Assembly: GCA_038373885.1 (NCBI GenBank)
Contig: JAWZYV010019476.1
Coordinates: forward strand, 124,001 to 188,000
Direction of reading: 5' to 3'
DNA length: 64,000 nt
DNA from: Cheiracanthium punctorium
Taxonomy: Eukaryota; Arthropoda; Arachnida; Araneae; Cheiracanthiidae
Within the stretch, counting starts at the first letter, position 1; every line of letters starts with the position of its first letter. The notes under the pieces were generated by a model. The model did not search any database. It was not told the origin of the DNA and worked only from the letters and a program-made list of their open reading frames with translations. This document shows, one piece after another, positions 45,571 to 57,054 of the stretch. A program made the position numbers and the translations under genes.

Positions 45571-47369
45571 CCCCCCCTTTTTTTTTTTTTTAACATCTCT
45601 TTTTTTTTTATTTCTAAAAAAGTAAGGCCCTCTGGGATGAAGTACTTAACCATTTTAATTAGGTGTATAAATTCGACATTATACTACAATACCATCAAAA
45701 TCAATCATGATCCCAATCCTGTCAGAAAAAAAGAAATAATTTTATTAATTTTTTATTTTTTTCCCAGCAAGAGCATTGCAAAATTTAATAGACAAAGCCA
45801 TTTGAATTAGCAGGGGTTAGCTGGGCTGGAACAGGTTTCTTTAATTAGTCCCCTTTCTAAAATTCCTTTAATTGATTTCCCACCCTCCCCCGAAATTTTA
45901 GTCAATGAAATTAGTAGTTTTTTTATTTGCATTGATTCTGCAGTTCAACTATAGGTAAAAAAAATTTCAGCGCTACATACCCCCCCATCCCCTCCCAATT
46001 TTTATTTGCCTACGATTTTGCAAAAGAAGAACATGTAGCTTTGAGACAAAAATTCATTGACATTTGTTTTATCTGTTTCAAGGGGAAGTAAATGTAAATT
46101 TTAACAGAGTCTGTTATAAGCTTATAGTATTAAATATTTATTTACATACATCTGATAAAATAACTAATATAATTCTTGATTTTTGCATTATTCCATTAAT
46201 AAAAATACATCAGAGGCATTATTCACTATTAATATTTAAATTGAATACTCTTTTTCCCCCGTTCCTGGTTTATTTAAATAAGTTGTACACTTCGTGCTAA
46301 GTTATTACTCATAACTTAATCACATGAAAAAAAAAATCTTATTTTTAATGTCTGACTACAGAGTGATTAAAATGTCTTTATTGTGGGAAAAACTTGCAAT
46401 TTCGAGTGGAGATCTGCAATTCCCCTTTTTTTTGGGGGGGGGGGGGGAAGGGTCCAAAAATTTCTAGTCCTTGATATGAAAAATCAAGAGACAGCCTAGT
46501 TCATAACTTCAGTTAAAAATTGAGTAATTGCTACCTCATAAATCATTATTTAAGCAGAACCATCTCAGCACAATCACATTTTAATATTCACGTATATATT
46601 TACCCTTTACTGTATAAAATTACAAAAAATTGCAGAGCTGCTCTATGATCCATATTTTTGTGATTAAAGTATGGTCACCAGTAGGTTTCAACATTAGAAT
46701 TATTACAATTGTATTAAAACATTGTAAAAATATTTGTTTTTTTTATGCATTTGAAATTTTAATTATTGATACTCAAAAAAAAAAAAAAAAAAAAAAAAAA
46801 CCATACCATCTCCTACAGTAAAACAAATAAAATATCCCCAGAGTAAGCTCTTAAGTATGTATTCACAAATTTTTAAACAATCGTACTGTTTTTGTCTGTC
46901 AGATACATTAAAAAATAAAAATAGGAAACCTTCGAATACCTTTAAAAATTATCTTTTAAAATCAATATATCTTTTAAATTCGTAGGAGTATATAAATAAA
47001 ATATCAGTTTTTAATTACAAAAAATTCAGCAGAAATCTCCGAAATAAATAATTGAAGTATTTGTGATTATAAAAATACATGAAAACACATTACACTCCTG
47101 CTTATTTTCAACTATTTTGGAGCGTTCGCGAAGAGGGGTGAAGTGAAGGGTCGGCAATCAGCTAGTTGGCCAATCACAGACGAGCTTACAAAGCAGAATG
47201 CACAAGTACAAGTTAATCGGTGGTCAAACGTTGGTCAGGAAACCAGTGGTTTTAAATAGTTGGTGAATACCGTTCTGAGGTTACCGGTGTGTTACCAGCA
47301 AGTAACGGTCAAACGTTAGTTTCATAATCAGGCGGTTACTAGCCGTTTCGTGAATACGACTGTTAGAAG

Positions 47370-47949
47370 ACGTCATTGCTGCAAAGAACTCGTGGTGTGG
47401 AGTTCGCTACTTTTAAATTGGAAAAAAAAAAAAAAAATCTATCATACGAAATGATAGAAGAATAATTAAGAATACAGGCGATTACACATCATGTGCGTGA
47501 GTACACTTTTAATATTATTTGATTGTTTTAAGTTATTTCATTTTGTTTTTATTTATTCATATTTAAGACGCTGATCGGTCGTATAATTTTAGAGCTGGTA
47601 TTTCCTTTTGTCGGTAGTATTGCTTTAGTAATCTAATTTTGTTTTCATATTATAAGAATATTTTCGCAGGAGAAATATTTAAGTTTTAACCATTTGTATT
47701 AATTTTCTTTGCTTATTTATTCTGTACACTCACCTAAAAATAAGTTACATTCGTAAGCATAGACTATGCTTAGGAATAAACCGGTCACTGTATTAGAGTG
47801 ACCATTTTTGTGTTTTTTGAGGGGTGGGAGGGCCAAAAATAACATTTTTAAGAGTAAAAATATTGAAGTGTCTTTAGATTTTAAAAGTTTTAATACCATT
47901 GCCTTAAACAGAATCACTACGCTTTTGTCACATTTGTCAGATTAATAGT
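47370..47949. other. No gene recognised
   Basis: AT-rich; no termini or coding features. Confidence 0.45.
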
Positions 47950-48289
47950 TACCCTAGCAGCAATCTTTGCTCGGGCTTTGCCAGGCCTATGATCGGTGCA
48001 TCGGCTATTCATCGCCTGATCATTACTGATCATCCTTAATTTTTTGTATGTTCATCTTTTCCCGATGATCGAATCTTTACACTGAGATCTGATAGGCGCT
48101 TTCAAGATTGCGAAGGGTAAAGCGAGCAAACAGGTTTATATCGGTCTTTCTACCAAGTAGCTGAACGGCTGGATATCTCCGTTCCTTCATTAATGTGCAA
48201 AGAGCATCATATGCACACCATATGTTTGTTTTAAGGTTGCTGATTGGCTAAGCTATTACGCGGGAAGACCGGCGACAGGCGAACAGTTT

Positions 48290-48620
48290 TCGCAAAATCT
48301 CAAAATCTAATCCAAATTTTAAACTTTAGGGGCATAGTTTAAATTGTACGACCACCTATCGTGTCACTAAATTTTGCTTTATTCACTTAAGTCGTATGTG
48401 ATGCGCCGACAAAAATTTACGCAGTTTAAAACGATTTTCAGAAAAAATCTCAAAATCTATTTTTTTTTTTTTAATCCGACGATTATAGCTTAAGGTGAGT
48501 TATTGCCTATCATGTCAGTAAATTTCATTCCTTTCGCTTTAGTCACTTTTACTTGACGTGCGAACAAAAATTTACGCAGTTTGAAACAATCTTCGAAAAA
48601 TCTCAAAATCTATAGACAGA
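48290..48620 (+). repeat. ~145-bp tandem repeat
   Basis: GAAAAAATCTCAAAATCTAT-type ends recur at 48,297, 48,440 and 48,598, with AAAAATTTACGCAGTTT before the last two and GTCA-TAAATTT-TTCACTT between. Two and a half imperfect units. Confidence 0.75.
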
Positions 48621-48849
48621 TTTTTAAAATATTCATTATAATGAATATTTTTAAAACAGACAAACTTTTTTTTTTTTTTTACGGCCGTACACAGGTCCCA
48701 AATGCTTAAAACGGATAGAAATCGCAAAATCTTTTTAATTTTGAGTAGTGTACAGGAAAAGTCTAGTTTTATTTAATTAGAAACTTAAATATTCCAATTC
48801 GGAACTTGAAACAACAATCACTTCAAATTTTAGTCTCGCCAATAACATG

Positions 48850-48925
48850 TCAGACCCCGTCTAGTGGTTAGAATGCCGGGCTATCAAGCGTTAGTTCCCC
48901 AGTTCGAAAACAAGTCTCGGAAGCT
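48850..48925 (+). repeat. tRNA-like SINE head
   Basis: GACCCCGTCTAGTGGTTAGA (A box TAGTGGTTAGAATGCC) followed by CCCAGTTCGAAAACAAGTC (B-box-like GTTCGAAAAC). The arms do not pair well, so a SINE or pseudo-tRNA. Confidence 0.5.
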
Positions 48926-49570
48926 TGAAAAATGAAGTTCAGATGGCAGCATTAAAATTCAAAGAGAAGACGAAGTTCAAATTTGCTTTTTTTTTTTTTA
49001 CTCTTAAAAAATTTTATCTAGCTGGGATATACCCTAATTTTTATCGATTGTTCAGTTTAAAATTTTATCAAAGGTCATAGGCTTCACATCCTAAGTTGCA
49101 AGGTGTTTGCTTTTCCGAGATGAATATAACCCCAATCGCATCGGCTTTACAACGGCTCTACGCCCAATTTTCCCCCCTTGCCGATGATCCAACCCTACTA
49201 TTCGGGAGAGGACATGCCCGAGCAAAGTCCGAGATAAGAGCCCCCGACGCGATGAAGAACCTTGCATGGCGCGCGCTGCGCTTCCTCCCTGTCCGACCAT
49301 CGGCATTTCAGTAACCGATGACCGTTTGCTACTAGGGTACAGATAGTCACATAACAATCTGTGATCATTGCATGTCAGATCAGCATCTTGAATATAAATA
49401 AAAACTGTAATAAAACGAAATAATTTATGCAAAACAATCAAATAATGTATACACTTTACTTAACACATACGATAATGGTTATTCCTACATTTCAATCAAC
49501 ACGTTAGAAAATAGTATATTTAAAAAGAATATATTGATTCTTGTATGAGTGTATACAAAAATCGATAATC

Positions 49571-49954
49571 AGGGAATGCAATCCCGCTTTTGCGGGATTA
49601 CAATATCATGGCTATAATTTTCATATTTATGTAAGGTATTGTTTTAATTATGGATTAAGATAAAGTATTAAACCTGATAGTGCTTATAAACTTACTTTTC
49701 CCACGTTTCTCTATTAAAATTAATTTTTATTTGAATGAAATGTCAATCCCGCGGGATACCGCAATCTCGTGCGGGATTGACATTTCATTCAAATAAAAAT
49801 TAATTTTAATAGAGAACAGTAGGGGAAAAGTAACTTTATAAGCACTATCAGGTTTAATAATTTATCTTAATTCATAATTAAAACAATACCTTACATAAAT
49901 ATGAAAATTATAGCCATGATATTCTAATCCCGCAAAAGCGGGATTGCATTCCCT
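49571..49954. mobile_element. 384-bp near-perfect palindrome (foldback MITE)
   Basis: Each arm of about 175 bp starts AGGGAATGCAATCCCGCTTT, itself containing the small hairpin CCCGCTTTTGCGGG. The arms continue through TTATAGCCATGATAT, AGGTATTGTTTTAATTATG and AAATTAATTTTTATTTGAATG (read from the two sides) to a centre at GGGATACCGCAATCTCG. ATAATC flanks both sides (49,565-49,570 and 49,955-49,960). No coding. The superfamily is uncertain because the duplication looks like 6 bp. Confidence 0.85.
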
Positions 49955-49999
49955 ATAATCAATATATTCGTATTAAATATAATAAAAATATAACAAATA

Positions 50000-50551
50000 T
50001 TCACATAGCTCGGATCCAGCATTTAATGCTAGTCCAGCAATAAAAAAAAGCATTTGTGGGTTGTGAATTCCTGCTAGAATAGCATAAAGTTCGAGCAAGT
50101 GGTAATCTTAATTGCTGCTAGACCAGCAAAATATTCAAGCAACACAAGCTCGAATATGTATGCTAGGCAAGCAAAAAAAAGTGTCGAATACACGACATGA
50201 CTTGCTGGTAATTCTGCTAGAACTAGCAAGTATTTATGGTTGTTTATACTTTTGTTCCTAGCTGGGATCCAGCATTTAATGCTAGTCTAGCATTAAAAAA
50301 AGCATCGGTTGGTTGTGAATTACTGCTAGAATAGCATAAAGTTCAAGCAAGTGGTGGTCTTGATCAGGCGCGTAGCCAGGAAAATTTTTCGGGGGGGATA
50401 TGCGCCTGGAAAAAATTTCGGGGTGGGGGGGAATATAAACTTATATGTGTATAAATAGACGGAATTTCATCACTAATCCAAAAATTTCGGGGGGGGGATA
50501 TATCCCGATATCCCCCCCTCCTGGCTACGCCCCTGGTCTTGATTGCTGCTA
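50000..50551 (+). repeat. Tandem ~255-bp GCTAG repeat, two units
   Basis: CGGATCCAGCATTTAATGCTAG at 50,011 and its repeat at 50,264 define a period near 254 bp. Unit 2 is broken twice: by a MITE at 50,370 and by the pogo-like element after GATTGCTGCTA (50,551). Unit 2 resumes beyond the far end of that element at 62,858 (GACAAGCAAAATATTCAAGC). Its restored length is also about 255-265 bp. Confidence 0.85.
50370..50535. mobile_element. hAT-type MITE, CAGGCGCGTAGCCAGG family, copy 3
   Basis: CAGGCGCGTAGCCAGG to CTGGCTACGCCCCTG, flanked on both sides by GTCTTGAT (8 bp). It sits in repeat unit 2, just outside the pogo-like right copy. Confidence 0.9.
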
Positions 50552-51555
50552 CACTGCAAAAAAGTCTGTAAAATGTACAGAAATTACTCGTATTATTTAC
50601 AGAATAAGTCTGTTCGTAAGAAAAAACAGTTTTTTTCTGTTTTATCTTCACCCGCGCATGCGTACTAGACGAAGACGTCATTGCTAGACCTTGAGGCTCA
50701 TTTCGCCTCCGGCGCAATTAAAACGGCAAGACATTGTACTACGTGTCGTTAGCTGGAGCTGGAGAAAGCGACAGTATATTTAGTTACAACTGCATACGTA
50801 GGTTCGGGTGAGTGTTGTTATGTACGGATTTTGTTCACTGGGCGCGTTGGCTTAACCCGGCTCGTTTGGACTTAGAACATTTTTAAGTACTTTAGTGTTT
50901 GTCGATAATGTTGACGCCGCGTAATTAATTAGATTAATTAATTGACATAATTAATGTTAAATAAATAAGTAATTAGGGAGATATAAAGCAATACGTTAAT
51001 TAATTAGATTGATTACTATTAATTAATTATTAATACAGTAATATTTTACTGGGAGGGAAATCCCACCACAAGAATAAAAGGAGTTACATAAAAAATGTAA
51101 GAATTCTGATTTTATTTCCATAAAATGGACATTTAAAATAACTTAGAAAATTTTTAAGGACTTTAGTGTTTGTGAATAATGTTCACGCCACATGATTAAT
51201 TAGGATAATTAATGTTAAAGCAATAAGTAATTAGACAGATTAATTGATTTATTTAAGTATGTTAAAAATCCAGAAAACACCCTGAATATACATAATGTTA
51301 TTAAATGGACTTGCAAAAGAGATGAATACTTAATAGTAAAAATTTAATAATTTCTATCAAAAAATATTGTAATAAATTAACTATATATATTATTATGTTT
51401 TGTTGATCTCCAGTAGTCATACAATAAAAACAAAATTAATGATTTAATTACAATGTATAATTAATATTATTTTTAACTAATCACCTTTTTTTAACTTGAA
51501 TAAACATGAAGATATCACAGTGTTTGAAAACTAAATGGTGACACATATTTAGTAA

Positions 51556-51770
51556 CACTGGACACAGAAGAGGAATCTCAGTCACTGTTGTGTCTCCTCA
51601 TTGTTGACTGCTAGATGCTGGACCGTAGCGGGGCATTTACTCTTATTGTGAGTAGCAACACCGGACTCAGAAGAGGAATCTTAGTGACTGAGTCTCCTCA
51701 GTGTTCGCTGCAAGATGCTCTGCCAGAGCGGGGCATTTACTCTCATTGTAAGCAACAATATCGGCCTTCT
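51556..51770 (+). repeat. 105-bp tandem duplication
   Basis: ACAGAAGAGGAATCTCAGTC...GCGGGGCATTTACTCTTATT is followed by CAGAAGAGGAATCTTAGTG...GCGGGGCATTTACTCTCATT. It lies within a segment missing from the left arm except for its last part (the TTACAATGAGAGTAAATG inverse at 30,617). Confidence 0.8.
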
Positions 51771-52237
51771 TTGGTAAAAAGTGGCATGTAACATTGAGGG
51801 GAGGGGGGAAATGGTTTCTTTTGTAGAAAATATTTCCAAAAAGGTTGAATTCTTTTTTATTGGGGGGGGGTAGTTACCCCTCCGTCTTCCCTTTTAATCC
51901 GTCCTTGGCGTTCAGTGATGGGAAATAGAACAGTTATGGAACTTGATTGTGAATTCGAGACTTTTTACCTACAAAAAGAAACGAAAAAAATCTCCTGTGA
52001 GTTTGATATATTTATTTTAGACTTACGGGTGAGGATAGGGGGGGGGGGGTCTTATGTGTAAAACTACGCATCGAAACTAATGGGCCAACCAGACAAATCG
52101 GCATAATGATTTTAAGCAGTGCAGGGCATCACTTGATCTGACATCATACTATGACGTCACCTTAGTGACTTATGTGCAAAAGTTTCTGGCAACACTGATC
52201 GGAGGTGACGCTCTGGGTCGGCTAACGAACGATACGT

Positions 52238-52430
52238 ACCGTTCACCTCACCGTGGCACAACGTTTATATCACTGGAAATGGTATACGGGCGAAGTGTGA
52301 AAGTCCCGGGTTCGGGTCCCATCGCGCGTCCGTCGACCGTTAACCGTTCAGAGTTTTTCGTGGTTTTCTCCGGAAGTTAGCGTAACGGATTAGGACCCCC
52401 TCGAAAGACCCCCACGGAGGGCTCCCCTCT
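52238..52430 (+). repeat. SINE, right-arm copy
   Basis: CACCTCACCGTGGCACAACG, B box GGGTTCGGGTCCC and CGTCGACCGTTAACCGTTC; partner of 30,195-30,365. The tRNA-like head is more complete here than on the left. Confidence 0.8.
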
Positions 52431-52969
52431 TTCAAGGAAACCTCCCCAAAGCTCACTCACCAAATGGAACGAATTTCACACAATCTCAAGTACACACTGA
52501 AAGGAACGTACAGTGTGAAAATTAGCTGCTATCTCCTCATAGAATTTGAGAAATTAAAGGTTAAAAATTAGTTAAAATCGCGCCAATTGTAAGCATTTAG
52601 GTAGTATTTGGTGACAGGGATAATTGGTCGAAAAGTTGTAACGCTCACGCGAGTATGTACTCGAAATATTTATAAATCAGTGTTTGCTATACCGTGTTAT
52701 ATTTCAACGTACTGGGATTTTAAGTAGCTTAATCTCGTTTTCTACTAGTTAAACTAGTCGTTTTCTACTAGTTAGTTTTCCCTGAAGAAAGTAATTTCTT
52801 TTTATTTGTATTAACACATTGCAAGCTACAAATTCAGTTTACGCATAAGTGAGGCATTTATTTTAATTCTATTCTTTTTATCCACATGATGATACTATGG
52901 AGCAAATATACTTAATGTTGTTTTTATGCTTTACGCGGAATTTTCTTCGAAAAATATGACATTGTCTCC

Positions 52970-53890
52970 ATGCACAGACGAAGAAAAAGTCTGCAAAATC
53001 AAATTGTTGAAAGCTTCCAAAATTATCAGAAAGTAAATGCAACAGATTTGGTAGCAAATGAGCAATGCTTATTACTCGATACCCCTGAAGATCCTATATT
53101 TTCTAGTTTAGAAAACGAAAGCATTGACTTCATGTCCAGTGAGGAACATCATGCAAAATAAGCAATTTATTTCTTGGAAAGATAAGGAGACTGCAGTAAA
53201 ATACTGGCGGGATACAATAGTGGCAAATCCCGCAGTTTACATAGTGTTCAAAATTATTTTAAATTTGTTACAAATAAAAGCAGTTATATCTGTGGGAAAA
53301 GCAAATTCAGAAGAATGGCGATTATATATATAAACTAAATCAAATTTAAAAATATACGTTTTAACACTTCTAACACGCAAGAAAATTACAGAAAAATGTA
53401 CATGATTGTGATTTACAAACTTGGGCTTCAGAAAAGCCATTCGAATTAGGACTGAAATTCCGCGCATCTAAAGGATGGCAGTACAGATTTTTAAAAAAGA
53501 ATAAGATTGTGAGCAGGAAAGTTACAAAATTTGTTTTGCTGAAAAACTCTCGGTCAAAAGAAATCATTAAGAAATTAACGCAGGTGTTGGTACATGATGT
53601 AAATGTCTTTATAAAGGATTCGTTGTTAAAAGACGATCAAATTTTTATGCTGATCAGTCAGGTTTTAATTTAGAAATCCTTCTAGACGAACCCTGGAACA
53701 TAGAGGATCGAAGCAAGTAGAAAGTGAGATTCAATCACAAAATGCAGTAACACATTCCTACACTACAATGCCGATTTTAAGTAAAAACAATAGATTGTTA
53801 TAGCCATTACATATTGAACATCCCGAAAAAACTGGGGAATTCGGAAAAAATTAAGTGCAGCAGTTTTCTGACATTGTGTTAATGAAACAA
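52970..53890 (+). pseudogene. Pogo-like transposase relic, right copy
   Basis: Starts MHRRRKSLQNQIVESFQNYQ at 52,970 and breaks after SIDFMSSEE. It continues in shifted frames through ISWKDKETAVKYWRDT, FRASKGWQYRFLKKNKIVS (53,460-53,520), IKDSLLKDDQ, ADQSGFNLE (53,647) and NAVTHSYTTMPILSKNNRLL, ending near 53,890. A frameshift in the T-run just before TATGCTGATCAG is identical in the left copy, as is the stop after NNRLL. The gene was therefore dead before the arms separated. CENP-B-type HTH and the first catalytic aspartate are recognisable; the rest of the DDE domain is lost. Confidence 0.75.
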
Positions 53891-54928
53891 CTTAATAATA
53901 TATTTCTTTCAGGGTCAAATCAAAGGGGTGGGGGAGGGAATTATAGGGTAAACCCCTCCCCTCCCAAAAAATTACCTTAAAATTTTTTTAAATTATTTTT
54001 TTTAATACCATTGTTTATTTCAATTCTTATTTCGCTAAAAAGCTAAGCTTCTTCTAAAAAGCTACGCTTAACCTCCTATGCATGCATAGATTTTATGTTC
54101 AAAAAATATTTTTGGCCAATTTGCTCCCCCTCCCCAAAACGGAACCAGTTACCGGCCTGATTTTTTTCCCACCATATGTTCTGCGGGATATCCAGTGAAT
54201 CATTGCTGCAGATGAATCCTGACATGTGCTTACTTAAAATGCTTATTAAATAAGCATCTTTTTGTAAAAGCATTTATAAAAGAAAATAGAAAGCACCAAG
54301 TAGCGATAGAGGCTCTATTCTGTCGGCTCATACTCATTTTTTATTAATTAATTTTAGCTTTAATTTAGAAGATAGTAACTAATTTTTACACATTAGGTTT
54401 CTTTAAGTGTGTACTTATGACTGGATTAAATTCGTTACGTTTGGTAAGTGAGCTTCGGGGAGGTTTCCTTGTTTGTGTTGTCCTTCTGACGAGGATTTAT
54501 AAGCGGGCTTCGAGCCAACCACACAAATCCGATATACTTGTTCACAACAACTACGTACCGCAATTGTTCCTGGTTTTGGGGGAAATGAACAATACCAACT
54601 TCATGTAACAAGTTAAGTACAACTCATAAACTGTTTCTCATAAGTTACTTCCTTATTATAGCGCTTGTTTATGTTCATTGCACTTGCTAATTGGTCCTAG
54701 AACTGTAGTTAGCATTTCTTATTATATAGTTAACGATATGTTAAATATTTTGGAATGAGTGTTTTTGTTCGCAATCATTTTGTTTGCAGTGCTCCAGTAA
54801 GTGAAAGAATATCGCTGAACTTAAACATCGTGGCACTGTGATAAATATATTGTTTATTTTCAGTGTTTGTACTTGAATAGTCGTCTAACACCGAACAATT
54901 TATGATGTTTTTAGTGTGCATGTGTGCA

Positions 54929-55096
54929 AGGGCGTAGCCAGGAGAATTTTTCGAGGGGGGATATGCGCCTGGAAAATTTTTCGGGGGGGGGGGTGATATG
55001 AACTGATATGTGTATAAATAGACGGAATTTCATCACTAATCCAAAAATTTCGGGGGGGATATATCCCGATATCCCCCCCCCCTGGCTACGCCCCTG
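54929..55096. mobile_element. hAT-type MITE, CAGGGGCGTAGCCAGG family, copy 4
   Basis: CAAGGGCGTAGCCAGG to CTGGCTACGCCCCTG, with CATGTGTG on both sides. Right-arm counterpart of copy 2 at 27,550, same target in reverse complement. Confidence 0.9.
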
Positions 55097-56018
55097 CATG
55101 TGTGCTCTGGGGGATTTCACATAAAATATAATATTAGGACACTTCCCAGATTTATAAATTTCTATCTTCTATACTTACAATAAGAATTCTGATTTTCTAG
55201 GAGTATCTTAAATTTTCCTAAAGCGTAAGTGCGTCAATAATTTAAATCAATGGATATATCTCAATCAAGTTTATGAGGTAAACCAAATTAAAGAAATGAT
55301 ATATTTCACCTTTTAACGTATAAAAGAACAGAAGAATTTTATCTACAAATTATTTATAATGTCCTTGTAATATTTGTTATGTAGTTTTAAATTTGTACAC
55401 ACTTTGCAATTCTTTTTGCATATTGCATACTATTATTTCTTAATCCTAGTAAAAATGAATCAAAGAAGCATAGTCATACACTTTTTTTTCAAAGTTAATG
55501 AAACACTTTTAACTACATTTTTGTAAACATATAAATAAATCAAACCACATAGCAATATTTTAAAAAGTGTGAAATTTATATGTATATAGCATATAACTGT
55601 TTTTTTATTTTATTAATACACAACTGGTAATTAAAATAGCAACACCAAGAAAGTGACATGCTACACACATTGCAGCAATTTTAATGTCGAGTAGTATATA
55701 TTATCAAAGAAATATTTATAGCTTCATAACATTGTGATTTTCTTTTTTCTACAAATTATGCCATTATCAAAAACAATAATCATTTTCTTCAGTTTTAAAA
55801 GTAATTTTTCATTTGTATGAGATAAACAGCTAAATTTTGATTTGAAGTAATTTTACATTGGGAATTTTCTAGTTTTTTGTATATTCAGGGGCGACTTGGA
55901 ATTCAGGGATTTGGGAAATTTTATGTCTGGAAAGGTCAGGGAATTCTGCAAAAAACCTCTTCTAAATCAGAGAGATTTAAAACTCTTTACAATGTTTATC
56001 CTCATTTCATGCAGAATA

Positions 56019-56195
56019 CCGTGTTTACTCGCGTAATAGTCGCACCCCCGTTTTGAAGCAGAAAAAATAGCTCTTCAGAGTTACAATATTATATAGTAGA
56101 CCGCATAATAATTTTAACCGCATAATAGTCGCACCTGGACTTTTAACATGAAAAATTGGCAAAAAAGTGCGACTATTACGTGAGTAAAAATGGCA
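56019..56195. mobile_element. TA-flanked MITE with GTAATAGTCGCAC termini, right arm
   Basis: CCGTGTTTACTCGCGTAATA at the left end and a worn inverse at the right (GTGCGACTATTACGTGAGTA). A short internal duplication (CCGCATAATA) distinguishes it from the left-arm copy at 26,462. Confidence 0.75.
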
Positions 56196-56879
56196 GTTTT
56201 GGCTTGTGGTGATTGGAACAGCTTAAGTATTGGTCATTATTGGCAGTCTTTGTCATAACTTTGTGAAATTTTCAATGGCATTAATATTTTATTTAAATAT
56301 TATGTATTCATTTTTTTAAACAGGGATGTATAGATTTTTTTATAATTCTTATTCACTATATTTTAAGTTAACATTTACTCTGTGAGGGGGTTCCACCCCC
56401 TCAAACCCCGTTTCTTTCTTTTAAATAAATACAATTTCAGTTTACTAACAACCCTAGTCAGATAAAAGAAAGAGCTATCTGCGCATATAATCCAAAACCA
56501 TCTGCAGACTCATATGACGTATTTAACGAGGAGAGGGGGGGGGGTCCTGGGAGTTCGGACACCCCCCCCCTCCCTGAAATTTTGATTTTTGTCACTATAA
56601 TGAGTCTTTTTGTGAAAAATTCTGCCTTTTTTACGGTTTGGACTCCCCCCCCCCCTCTCCCAAAATGTTCCCTGAATACGTGCCTGCTCGTGATAACTGA
56701 ATACATATTGTGTATATGAACTTGTGTATATGCATTCGAAGCACACATCTGTGCAACCCGCTTGCGCTATAGTGACTAGCTGCTGCTTTTGTGAACATGT
56801 ATATCGGATTTGTGTGCTTGGCTCGAAGTCCACTTCTAAATCCTCGTCCGAATGACAAAACAAGGGAGTTACCCTCTGT

Positions 56880-57054
56880 GGTAACCCTCTTTGTAAGGGG
56901 TCCTAATCCGTATTTGCCCCAAGTTTCGGAGAAAACCACGAAAAACACCGAACGGTTAGGTCGACGGATGTGCGATGGAGCCCGAACCCGGGGCATTCAC
57001 ACTTCGGCCGTCTACCATTTTCAGTGATATAACCACTGTGCCATGGTGAGGCTT
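56880..57054 (-). repeat. SINE, right-arm copy (outer)
   Basis: Minus orientation with CGGTTAGGTCGACGGATGTG, B-box inverse GGAGCCCGAACCCGG and CCACTGTGCCATGGTGAGGC at the head. Partner of 25,597-25,762. Confidence 0.8.

Larger units (their letters stand above)
45065..47362 (+). mobile_element. PIF/Harbinger-like element
   Basis: The ends are CACCCGTATTCACGAAACTT and, reverse complemented, CAGTCGTATTCACGAAACGG. TTA flanks both (45,062-45,064 and 47,363-47,365), the 3-bp duplication typical of PIF/Harbinger. Both ends carry several inverted GGTTACCxG / CCGGTAAC motifs. The interior has one short exon-like frame (45,304), a tRNA-like SINE (45,470) and poly-A/T runs. No transposase domain was recognised, so it is non-autonomous or decayed. 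Confidence 0.75.
47952..49337. mobile_element. TA-flanked element with CCCTAGYAGCAA ends
   Basis: The left end is CCCTAGCAGCAATCTTTGCT; the right end, reverse complemented, is CCCTAGTAGCAAACGGTCAT. TA flanks both sides (47,950-47,951 and 49,338-49,339). GATCATCGG/CCGATGATC motifs occur near both ends (48,060, 49,180, 49,310). No transposase frame; the 116-codon minus frame overlapping the right end is a shadow. Contains a tandem repeat (48,290) and a tRNA-like unit (48,853). Confidence 0.65.

Noticed and set aside
49091..49441. 116-codon minus-strand ORF
   Set aside because: It overlaps the terminus and subterminal motifs of the CCCTAG element; composition-driven.
56458..56996. Overlapping minus-strand ORFs of 96-121 codons
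   Set aside because: Mutually overlapping frames across SINE and G/C-run MITE sequence, with the same DNA read in several frames and no domain.
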